Shown: positions 32,970 through 40,087 of the stretch, in pieces | Position numbering within the stretch: the stretch's first letter is position 1 | How the letters are laid out: each line of letters starts with the position of its first letter | NCBI GenBank assembly: GCA_013140775.1 | Contig: JABFSA010000036.1 | Span: 1 to 49,923, forward strand | Length of the DNA stretch: 49,923 bases | Origin: Acidobacteriota bacterium | GTDB taxonomy: Bacteria > Acidobacteriota > Vicinamibacteria > Vicinamibacterales > UBA2999 | Direction of reading: 5' to 3' | Program-made: the position numbers and the translations under genes | Notes under the pieces: model-generated | What the model saw: the letters and a program-made list of their open reading frames with translations, nothing else | Database searches by the model: none | Told to the model about the DNA's origin: nothing

Positions 32970-33370
32970 AGAAGCTCATCACTACGGTCGCCGCTCTTGC
33001 GTTCGCGTGCGCGGCGCCGCTCGTCGCGCACCACTCATTCTCGGCGGAGTTCGACGCCACCAAGCCGATCACGCTCAAAGGCAAGCTCACGAAGATGGAG
33101 TGGATCAATCCCCATGGATGGCTCCACATCGACGTGGCCGAGGCTGATGGCAAGGTGGTCAACTGGGCGATCGAAGCCGGCAGTCCAAACGCGCTCCTGC
33201 GTCGCGGCTTGCGACAGAACGACTTTCCGGTCGGCAGCGAGCTCATCATCGAAGGCTACCGCGCCAAGAGCGGCGCGACGACGGCCAACGGCACGAGCGT
33301 CAAGTTCGCAGATGGCCGTAACTTCTTCCTCGGTGCGTCCGATGGCGCAGCGGAGGGATCACCGAAGTAG
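32966..33370 (+). CDS. DUF6152 secreted protein (134 aa)
   Basis: Signal peptide (residues 1-20) and a small beta-barrel-like domain with the DUF6152 pattern AHHSFSAEFDATKPITLKG, LTKMEWINPHGWLHID, WAIEAGSPNALLRRGL and an end strand VKFADGRNFFLG. DUF6152 proteins are commonly found next to the RTPDGKP/W proteins, as here, where the gene overlaps paralogue 2 and precedes paralogue 3. Function is unknown; the HHSF and NPHGW motifs suggest metal or ligand binding. Confidence 0.9.
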   Translation: MKKLITTVAALAFACAAPLVAHHSFSAEFDATKPITLKGKLTKMEWINPHGWLHIDVAEADGKVVNWAIEAGSPNALLRRGLRQNDFPVGSELIIEGYRAKSGATTANGTSVKFADGRNFFLGASDGAAEGSPK

Positions 33371-33399
33371 TCGATCACGCTCGCTCTCGAGACTGCTTG

Positions 33400-34161
33400 A
33401 TGACACCAACGACGCTCACCTGGGCGACGTGCATCGCAATCCTGACGCTGGCGCCAGCACCTCTCGCGGCGCAGGCCTTGCCGCGTACGGCTGACGGCAA
33501 GCCAGACCTCTCGGGCATCTGGCAGACCGTGAACACAGCGTCATGGAACATCCTTCCGCACGGTGCCGAGCCTGGCGCACCGGCAGGCCTTGGTGTCGTC
33601 GAAGGCGACGCGATCCCCTATCGTCCCGAGGCCGCAGCGAAACAACGGGACAACTACACGAATCGCGCGACGCTCGATCCAGTGGCGAAGTGCTGGTTGC
33701 CAGGCGTGCCTCGCGCGACGTACATGGGCTTTCCCTTCCAGATCGTCCAGACGCCGAACCAGACATCGATCCTCTACGAGTACGCCCACACCGCACGGCA
33801 CATCTACCCGAACTCCCCACACCCCAAGGGTCCCATCGAGTGGTGGATGGGCGATTCACGTGGACGATGGGAAGGTGACACGCTCGTGGTGGATGTCGTG
33901 CACTTCAACGATCAGACATGGTTCGACAAAGCTGGCCATCACCACAGCGAGCAGCTCCACGTCGTCGAGCGCTACACGCTCGTGAGCGCGAACCACATCC
34001 AGTACGAGGCCACGATTGAGGATCCGAAAGTGTTCACGCGGCCCTGGAAGATGACCATGCCTCTTTACCGGCGTCTCGAGCCGAACCTGCAAATCCTGGA
34101 ATACGAGTGCTACCGGTTCAACGAGACGCCCGGGGCTGAATCAGCTTCACGAGCGCAATAG
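33400..34161 (+). CDS. Secreted Acidobacteria-type 'RTPDGKP/W' protein, paralogue 3 (253 aa)
   Basis: Signal peptide (residues 1-24, ending PLAAQA), then LPRTADGKPDLSGIWQTV, KCWLPGVPRATYMG, FQIVQTPNQTSILYEYAHTARHIYP, WEGDTLVVDVVHFNDQTWFDKAGHHHSE, LHVVERYTLVSANHIQYEATIEDPKVFTRPW and ECYRFNETP. The shorter core form of the family. A TTG at 33397 directly precedes the ATG; either may be used, and the ribosome binding site is weak. Ends the four-gene run of paralogues and DUF6152. Function unknown. Confidence 0.85.
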   Translation: MTPTTLTWATCIAILTLAPAPLAAQALPRTADGKPDLSGIWQTVNTASWNILPHGAEPGAPAGLGVVEGDAIPYRPEAAAKQRDNYTNRATLDPVAKCWLPGVPRATYMGFPFQIVQTPNQTSILYEYAHTARHIYPNSPHPKGPIEWWMGDSRGRWEGDTLVVDVVHFNDQTWFDKAGHHHSEQLHVVERYTLVSANHIQYEATIEDPKVFTRPWKMTMPLYRRLEPNLQILEYECYRFNETPGAESASRAQ

Positions 34162-34249
34162 CCTCGCAATTTCCACGCACCATTCGTCTCGCTCCCAGTC
34201 CACTTCGCGGCAGCGTGTTTGCAGGATCACCCCGTGGAGGACTGCGCTG

Positions 34250-34426
34250 ATGGTCAACATGCTCGTTTACCTGATCGGAACCTTGCTTCTCGTGGCGGGT
34301 CTGGCGTACGGCGCGTCCCGGGCCGGTGTCAACCAGGCCTGGATCGTTGCGGGCGCCCTGGTCATCATCGGCCTCGGCCTGATGGGGGGCATCGTCAAGA
34401 CCCGCCAGAAAGACCCCGCGTCCTGA
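34250..34426 (+). CDS. Small two-helix membrane protein (58 aa)
   Basis: Two hydrophobic helices (residues 4-22, MLVYLIGTLLLVAGLAYG, and 30-49, AWIVAGALVIIGLGLMGG) joined by a short loop and ended by a basic tail. GGAGG lies about nine bases before the ATG. Codon use matches its neighbours. Small hairpin-like membrane proteins of this kind are common; no family recognised. It stands alone between the RTPDGKP/W cluster and the LolA-like gene. Confidence 0.7.
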   Translation: MVNMLVYLIGTLLLVAGLAYGASRAGVNQAWIVAGALVIIGLGLMGGIVKTRQKDPAS

Positions 34427-34557
34427 GGACTGAGACCTTCGTGACTTGAGCGACCGCCAGCTCGCGCCGATATCTGACTCAGGGGCAGCGGCGTCGACGG
34501 GATCGGTCGCCGTGCGCCCAGCCAGACAACACCGAAACTGAGCAAAGGCGCGCGAAT

Positions 34558-35652
34558 ATGAGCAAAGGTGGGTCAAACATCGGCGGGATTGTCATCTTTT
34601 CCGCGTGTGCGGTGATCGCCGCATGGATCGGGATACCGAGATACCTGAACACGCCGGCTGCCAGCGTCGAAGAGGACGTCGTCGAAGACGAAGCGCCGGT
34701 TGCACCCAAACGCAAGGCCTCACGAGCGCGGACCAACGCTGCTGCGGATTCGCAGCCGGCTGACGCGGCAGCAACCGAGACCAGCGCGCCCGACGATATC
34801 TCCACCGAAGCCGACAGCTCCGGAATCGCTGCGGAAGAGACGTCACCGAGTGGTTCTGAAGAGCCAGCCGTCACTGCAGCGAGCGCCGAGCCTTCGGGCG
34901 GGTTGCTGAGCTCCACCCTCAGTTCCTTCACGGCTTCCTCTTCGACCGGCGACGAAGGTGATGCGCGGACCATCATGGAGGAGTCCCAGCGTCGCAGCGA
35001 GGCGAAGTTCTATCGCTACGACGGGCTTCTGCAGTCCTTCGACAACAAGGGAAAGATCACCGACAAGCGCTGGACGTTCGACCGCGTCGGCTCCAATGGA
35101 CGCAGCAAAGCTGTGCTCCGTTTTTCGGCGCCGGCAGAGGTCAAGGGTGTCTCGCTGCTCATCCACAATCATCCGGAGCGAGCGTCCGATCAATGGATGT
35201 GGACGCCGGCGCTGCAGCGCGATCGACGAATTGCTTTACAGGATCGTTCGACCCGATTCTTCGGCACCGACTTCAGCTTCGAGGACCTTGAAGAGCGCGA
35301 CGTCGAACAATACGACTACGAGATGCTCGGAGACGACGTGGTTGACGGCGCCAAGTGCTGGAAGATCGAAACGACCCCGAAGAAGAGCCGGTCTTCGCAC
35401 TACACACGTTCGATCGCCTGGATTCGCAAAGACAACTACCTGATGGTGAGGCTCGACAACTTCGTGGACGACGAGGTCGTCAAACGGCTCTCGACGGACA
35501 ACGTCGAGAACGTCCAGGGCATCTGGACCGCGCGGATCCTGGAGATGTCCGATCTGCGCCGCGGCACGCGGACGCGGTTGACCTTGAAGGAAGTCGGCTA
35601 CAACACGCCGGTGAACGATCGGGAGTTCACGCTGCAGGGCATCCGGCAGTAG
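34558..35652 (+). CDS. Membrane-anchored outer-membrane lipoprotein-sorting (LolA-like) protein (364 aa)
   Basis: The last ~230 residues match the 'outer membrane lipoprotein-sorting protein' family: RRSEAKFYRYDGLLQSFDNKGK, KAVLRFSAPAEVKGVSLLIHNH, WMWTPALQRDRRI, FFGTDFSFEDLEERD and TRLTLKEVGYNTPVNDREFT. Unusually, it has an uncleaved-looking membrane segment (residues 8-24) followed by a 110-residue Ala/Ser/Glu-rich disordered linker instead of a signal peptide. Relatives often sit next to RND-type transporters, but none is here. It may shuttle lipids or lipoproteins across the periplasm on a tether. Confidence 0.85.
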   Translation: MSKGGSNIGGIVIFSACAVIAAWIGIPRYLNTPAASVEEDVVEDEAPVAPKRKASRARTNAAADSQPADAAATETSAPDDISTEADSSGIAAEETSPSGSEEPAVTAASAEPSGGLLSSTLSSFTASSSTGDEGDARTIMEESQRRSEAKFYRYDGLLQSFDNKGKITDKRWTFDRVGSNGRSKAVLRFSAPAEVKGVSLLIHNHPERASDQWMWTPALQRDRRIALQDRSTRFFGTDFSFEDLEERDVEQYDYEMLGDDVVDGAKCWKIETTPKKSRSSHYTRSIAWIRKDNYLMVRLDNFVDDEVVKRLSTDNVENVQGIWTARILEMSDLRRGTRTRLTLKEVGYNTPVNDREFTLQGIRQ

Positions 35653-35714
35653 CGGCCTCCGGTCGATCCTGAGGCCCTTGCCCGGACCCTGAACTCCCTG
35701 TTCAGCTGGTAGCG

Positions 35715-36575
35715 CTATCGGCTAAGGCGGTGACTCTTGAAGAACTGCCAGATGGTGCCGGTCGTATCGATCTCTCTGCGCGTCCAGGTGTGCCCGAGGC
35801 CATCAATCCGAATCATGCGGACTTCGGTGCCATCCCGACAGCCCTCATAGCGCAGGGTAGACAACGGGCCTGGAGGGTCGTCGAGCACGGCCTCTGCCCT
35901 GCAGGAGTTGAGACGCGCCCAGCCCGCGAGGGCTTCAGGAACACTTTCCAGCCACTCGGCTCCACGGCCAGCGGCGTGCCCGTCATAGGTGTTCTGCGGA
36001 TCAGCCAGCCCGTGGAAGGTCAGCACCGGGATCGGCCGACCTTCACAGGTCCCTGGTGATCGCAGACCGGAGACCGGCGCGATAGCCGCGAGATGCGTGG
36101 CGAGACGGCATCCGAGAAGCGAAGACATTCGTCCTCCACCCGAGAAACCGGTCGCATACACCCGCGACTCATCCGTACAGACACGAGAGGCGACATGACC
36201 GATCACGTCGCGCACATACGCCACGTCGTCGGCCCGATCAGCCTGCACGGGAACGTTCCAGCGGGCGTCAACGGCCTGGAGCGTCGCGACAATGAAGCGT
36301 TCGCTGGACGCCAGCGTTTCGAATCCGCTGTTTCTGGCCTGGCCGGCGGGCGAATCGCCACTGCCGTGGAGATCGAGCACCAGTGGCAGACGTTGATGTC
36401 CGTCGTATCCGGGAGGAACGAACAATCTGTACGCGCGTCCGGTTGCGAGCTGCTGCGACGACACACCGCTCGCGAACGGCAAGCTGCATGACGTGGCGCT
36501 GGCCGGAGTCTGCGCGTGCGCGGTCGCTGCGCCAAGCACCACCGCCGCCGCTATCGCACAGTGCAGCAATCGCAT
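35715..36575 (-). CDS. PHB depolymerase/feruloyl-esterase-like alpha/beta hydrolase (286 aa)
   Basis: Secreted (signal peptide to about residue 22, AHAQ). The lipase-box nucleophile is Ser145 in GFSGGG, with Asp192 in HGLADP and His262 in GLGHTW. Similar proteins (LpqC/PHB depolymerase family) act on polyesters such as poly-hydroxybutyrate or on feruloyl esters. Six or more cysteines may form disulfides (SCSLPF, RVCTDES, LGCRLAT, GTCEGR, NSCRAEA, EGCRDG). It lies immediately after the hybrid kinase stop with no gap, so may share its transcript. Confidence 0.88.
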   Translation of the reverse strand: MRLLHCAIAAAVVLGAATAHAQTPASATSCSLPFASGVSSQQLATGRAYRLFVPPGYDGHQRLPLVLDLHGSGDSPAGQARNSGFETLASSERFIVATLQAVDARWNVPVQADRADDVAYVRDVIGHVASRVCTDESRVYATGFSGGGRMSSLLGCRLATHLAAIAPVSGLRSPGTCEGRPIPVLTFHGLADPQNTYDGHAAGRGAEWLESVPEALAGWARLNSCRAEAVLDDPPGPLSTLRYEGCRDGTEVRMIRIDGLGHTWTRREIDTTGTIWQFFKSHRLSR

Positions 36576-36576
36576 C

Positions 36577-38895
36577 TCAACCCTCCTCGCGGGTCTCCGA
36601 TCCGATCTGACTACGTGTGGGCAACGAGGCGAGCGCCTGCTCGAGCGCGTCGTGATCCACCGGCTTCACCATGTGCAGGTCGAAACCAGCCTCCCGGGAG
36701 CGACGAAGATGCTCCTCCTGGCCCCAGCCCGTCAGCGCGATCAACACCATGTCTCGCCCCCAGGACTGTTTCCTGATGTGGCGGCAGACTTCATACCCGT
36801 TCATCTTCGGCAGCCCAATGTCGAGGAGCACAACATCAGGATGAAATGTCTCAGCAGCCTCGATCGCCGAAGGGCCGTCATTCGCCGTCCGCGTCTCGTG
36901 TCCGGATACCTGCAGGAGCAGCGCAAGAAACTCAGCGCCGTCATGGCTGTCATCGACGACGAGAATTCGTCGGCCCACGACGGGCGATGTCTTACCGGCC
37001 ACGACCTCTGGCGCTGTGACGGGTGGCGAGACGGGCCGGAGAGCCGGCAGACGTACGGCGAACTCGCTGCCGAGACCTGCCCCGTCGCTGGTCGCCTCGA
37101 CTGTCCCGCCGTGCATCTCAACAAGCGCCCTCACAAGCGTGAGACCAATGCCCAGGCCATCGTGCGAACGTTCAAGTGACGTGTCCACCTGCGCAAACAT
37201 TTCGAAAAGGCGCGGAATCTGCTCAGCGGCGATGCCGATACCCGTGTCGCGCACACGAATCGCAACCTCGCCTTCGGCGGGCTCGACAGTCAGCCAGACT
37301 CGACCACCTGCATCGGTGAACTTGCTCCCGTTGCTCAAGAGATTCCCAATCACCTGAGCCAGCCTGACGGGATCTGCGTCGAGATAGATGGGCTGCTGTG
37401 GGACCGTGACCGTGAGGTTGACGTCCATCGTCTTGTACTGGGGACGAAGAGCCTCGACGGCCTGTTGAACGACGGGGGCCAACTCGATGCGCGACCTTCG
37501 AAGCTCAATCTTGCCGCGCGTGATGCGACTCATGTCGAGCAGATCGTCAACGAGACGCGCCATCTGCCCCATCTGCCGCTCGAGCATCGCCGCTGCCGCC
37601 TGTACGGTGTCGCGGTCGCCACTCATCCGAAGCGCTCGCGCCGCGTGGCTGATGGGAGCCAGCGGATTTCGAAGCTCGTGCGCCAGCATCGCAAGAAACT
37701 CGTTCTTCCGCCGATCGGCCTCAGACAGGTCCTCAGCGAGACGCCGCAGCTGGTGTTCGGCCTCTCGCTGACCCGTGATGTCTCGAACGATTTTCGACGC
37801 GCCGATGACGGTCCCTTCGTCGTCTCTCAGCGGCGAGATCGTCAGCGATACGAAGATGCGGCGACCATCGGAACGGATGCGCTCGGTCTCGAAGTGATCG
37901 ATCCGTTCCCCTGCTTTCAGACTCGCGACGATGCGGTCCTCCTCGGCCAGGCGATCGGGAGGAATGACCAGCGAGATGTGACGCCCCACGGCCTGCTGGG
38001 CCGTGTAACCAAACAGGCGTTCCGCGGATGCATTCCAGCTCTGGATGATGCCGTCGAGCGACTTGCTGATAATCGCGTCGTCTGATGACTCGACAATCGA
38101 CGCAAGCAGTCGGGCCGTCTGGAACTGTCCTGACTTGGACCGTTCGATGCCTCGCTGGGTGCTGACGTCTCGAAAGATGAGGACGCACCCTTGGACGTGA
38201 CCGAGTTCATCCATGATTGGCGCCGCGCTGTCATCGATCGGATGCTCGGCGCCGTCCTTCCGGATGAGGACGGTGTGATTGGCGAGCCCGACCACGACAC
38301 CGTCCCGAAGCGCCTTCGTCGCAGGGTTCTCCACTTCCACCCGTGTGTCTTCGTTGACGATCTTGAACACTGTCTGGAGGGGCTGCCCCGCAGCGTCACG
38401 TTGCGGCCAGCCCGTCAGCGCCTCGCCGACCGCATTCAGATACGTGACACGCCCCTCGACGTCAGTGGTAATAACGGCGTCGCCGATACTTGCAAGCGTC
38501 ACGCGCAACAGTTCGCGTCGCTCGTAGGCACGCCTCTCCGCCACACGCGCGGCCGCTCCCAAACCGATGATGAGCGCGCAGGTGAACAGGTACGCCGCCA
38601 GTCCGACCAGATTCGAGGCGAGGTTCAGCGCAAATGTCCCACGGGGCTCGATGAACAAGTACAAGCAGGCAAAGTAGCCAAGAATCGCGGAGATCGCAGC
38701 CGGGCCGTAGCCGCCTATCCAGACAGCAAAGGCGACCGCTCCAAACAGCGTGACGAGCGGCAACGTGTCACCCATCACCGGATCGAGGAGATAGCGAAGG
38801 AACACGGCCGCCGCGAGCACCACCAGCGAGCTTCCGTAGGCCATGCCTGGCCCGTGCTTCTCTCGTCGTGGAGTGGAGGTCAATTGTTCTGACAT
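36577..38895 (-). CDS. Hybrid sensor histidine kinase/response regulator (772 aa)
   Basis: The ATG at 38895 was chosen because the preceding 59 residues of open frame overlap another gene and are not conserved-looking. Order: DUF4118/KdpD-like membrane helices (residues ~22-115), PAS (about 127-250), PAS (about 262-375, SIVESSDDAIISKSLDG), HisKA with His406 in AMLAHELRNPL, HATPase_c (N-box NLLSNGSKF, DTGIGI, DGLGIGLTL), and a C-terminal receiver with Asp692 in VVLLDIGLPKMNG and Lys744. The signal is probably small and membrane-linked. No cognate DNA-binding regulator lies nearby; output passes through the receiver. Next to a 2OG oxygenase gene. Confidence 0.95.
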   Translation of the reverse strand: MSEQLTSTPRREKHGPGMAYGSSLVVLAAAVFLRYLLDPVMGDTLPLVTLFGAVAFAVWIGGYGPAAISAILGYFACLYLFIEPRGTFALNLASNLVGLAAYLFTCALIIGLGAAARVAERRAYERRELLRVTLASIGDAVITTDVEGRVTYLNAVGEALTGWPQRDAAGQPLQTVFKIVNEDTRVEVENPATKALRDGVVVGLANHTVLIRKDGAEHPIDDSAAPIMDELGHVQGCVLIFRDVSTQRGIERSKSGQFQTARLLASIVESSDDAIISKSLDGIIQSWNASAERLFGYTAQQAVGRHISLVIPPDRLAEEDRIVASLKAGERIDHFETERIRSDGRRIFVSLTISPLRDDEGTVIGASKIVRDITGQREAEHQLRRLAEDLSEADRRKNEFLAMLAHELRNPLAPISHAARALRMSGDRDTVQAAAAMLERQMGQMARLVDDLLDMSRITRGKIELRRSRIELAPVVQQAVEALRPQYKTMDVNLTVTVPQQPIYLDADPVRLAQVIGNLLSNGSKFTDAGGRVWLTVEPAEGEVAIRVRDTGIGIAAEQIPRLFEMFAQVDTSLERSHDGLGIGLTLVRALVEMHGGTVEATSDGAGLGSEFAVRLPALRPVSPPVTAPEVVAGKTSPVVGRRILVVDDSHDGAEFLALLLQVSGHETRTANDGPSAIEAAETFHPDVVLLDIGLPKMNGYEVCRHIRKQSWGRDMVLIALTGWGQEEHLRRSREAGFDLHMVKPVDHDALEQALASLPTRSQIGSETREEG

Positions 38896-38921
38896 CAGCA
38901 ACCTGGGGACTTCGTTCGAGG

Positions 38922-40019
38922 CTACGCCTTGCCGATGTAGAACTGGTAGGCGTAGCGCTCGAGCGTGGCGGGCTGTGCGTCTGGAGGAATGTCGGCGCCG
39001 TGCAGCCCAATCCGGCTGGCAAACACCAGCATCGAGTTCGGGCGGGACGGCACGGTCTTCGCGAGATCGCACGACGCTCCTTCGCGAAGTGGATAGTACA
39101 CACCCGCATGCTTTTCAGGGACCGTCGCATTCGATCGGAACAGTTTCGTCCCGTGCTCGTGGCTGTCCTGGGGACTGCCGAAATAAAACAGCGCCGTGAG
39201 CAGTGCGCGCCGCGGATCGAGATGCGGCTCGAAGGTGTAACCGGGACGTCGAAGCATCAGGCGACCACCTGACCGATCGTACGCAGCCGGTGCTTTCCCT
39301 GCCTTGGCCTTCACGGCGCTGCGAGCACTCATCTGCGTCTGGAGGTAGTCCTCAAAGACACCGGCGAGCACGGGCGTCATCACGCGTGACGCCACCACGT
39401 CGTCCATGAAGCGCCACGCGGCCTCCGTGCGCAGCGGCCCCAGGTCTTCGCCAATCGTCCAGTTCTGCCGGCCGGCCTGTCCATCACGCCAGAAGCCCTC
39501 TGGCGGCCGCGCCTCATAGAGCAGGCTGTGCAACGCGTCCGGCAGTACGTCGTTGAGTACCACGTGTGGATACGGGTCCTGCTCGAGGGACGACTGCGTG
39601 ATGACGCGCTCGAGATGAGACACGAGCGAAGGGATGGGAAACAGTCCTTCGAGCTGATCGATCAGGGCCCGCAGGCGTTCGGCTTGATCGTCCTGCCGGG
39701 CATGCTCGAGAGTGGCAAGGCGGCCCGGGAGAAGCTCCTTCTTCAGCGCATGGACGTCCTCGCCCAAGCGTCCGAGTTGCTCGTGGCGCCGGTCGAGCAG
39801 CTCCATTGCGGTGTTGTACTTCTCGCTAAGATCCGCGTAGCGTCGGTTGAGCTGGCGGAGTTCCTTGTTCGAGGCCTCCGTTGACTTCCGCAGTTCCTGC
39901 ACGTGCTGCTCGAGCTTCGCCCGCGTCTCTTTTTCGCGTTGCTGCTGCCGATCGATCTCAGCGCGGACGAGCTCGTTGATACCCGTCCGGAAGAACAGCG
40001 CCCGCCCCACCCGCTTCAT
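38922..40019 (-). CDS. 2OG-Fe(II) oxygenase with N-terminal coiled coil (365 aa)
   Basis: The first ~125 residues form a long coiled coil (heptads from REKETRAKLEQHVQELRKS to ARQDDQAERLRALIDQL). The C-terminal domain (about 145-365) has the double-stranded beta-helix oxygenase site: HxD as His266/Asp268 in FEPHLDPR, distal His340 in GLHGAD, and Arg355 (ERYAYQF) for 2-oxoglutarate. It is most like prolyl 4-hydroxylase-type and small-molecule hydroxylases. It lies between an exported thiamine-diphosphate enzyme and a hybrid kinase on one strand; 26 bases separate it from the kinase. Substrate unknown; a coiled coil suggests it acts on a protein partner. Confidence 0.82.
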   Translation of the reverse strand: MKRVGRALFFRTGINELVRAEIDRQQQREKETRAKLEQHVQELRKSTEASNKELRQLNRRYADLSEKYNTAMELLDRRHEQLGRLGEDVHALKKELLPGRLATLEHARQDDQAERLRALIDQLEGLFPIPSLVSHLERVITQSSLEQDPYPHVVLNDVLPDALHSLLYEARPPEGFWRDGQAGRQNWTIGEDLGPLRTEAAWRFMDDVVASRVMTPVLAGVFEDYLQTQMSARSAVKAKAGKAPAAYDRSGGRLMLRRPGYTFEPHLDPRRALLTALFYFGSPQDSHEHGTKLFRSNATVPEKHAGVYYPLREGASCDLAKTVPSRPNSMLVFASRIGLHGADIPPDAQPATLERYAYQFYIGKA

Positions 40020-40048
40020 TGACCGTCTCCTCCGCGAACTCTTCCGAA

Positions 40049-40073
40049 CCCCGAATCCCGAGCCCCGAACCCC
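40049..40073 (-). promoter_or_regulatory. G-quadruplex-like G-tracts in intercistronic leader
   Basis: On the minus strand (the coding strand of both neighbours) the segment reads GGGGTTCGGGGCTCGGG then ATTCGGGG: four G-tracts of three to four separated by three to four bases, meeting the usual quadruplex rule. It lies 30-54 bases upstream of the 2OG-oxygenase start. Whether it folds in RNA is not shown by sequence alone; it could equally be a simple GGGNTTC repeat. Confidence 0.4.
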
Positions 40074-40087
40074 GAGAGATATCGTCT

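Noticed and set aside
36577..39072. Longer start for the hybrid kinase (59 extra residues)
   Set aside because: The extension overlaps the oxygenase gene and is Arg-rich without a domain; the ATG at 38895 fits the family.
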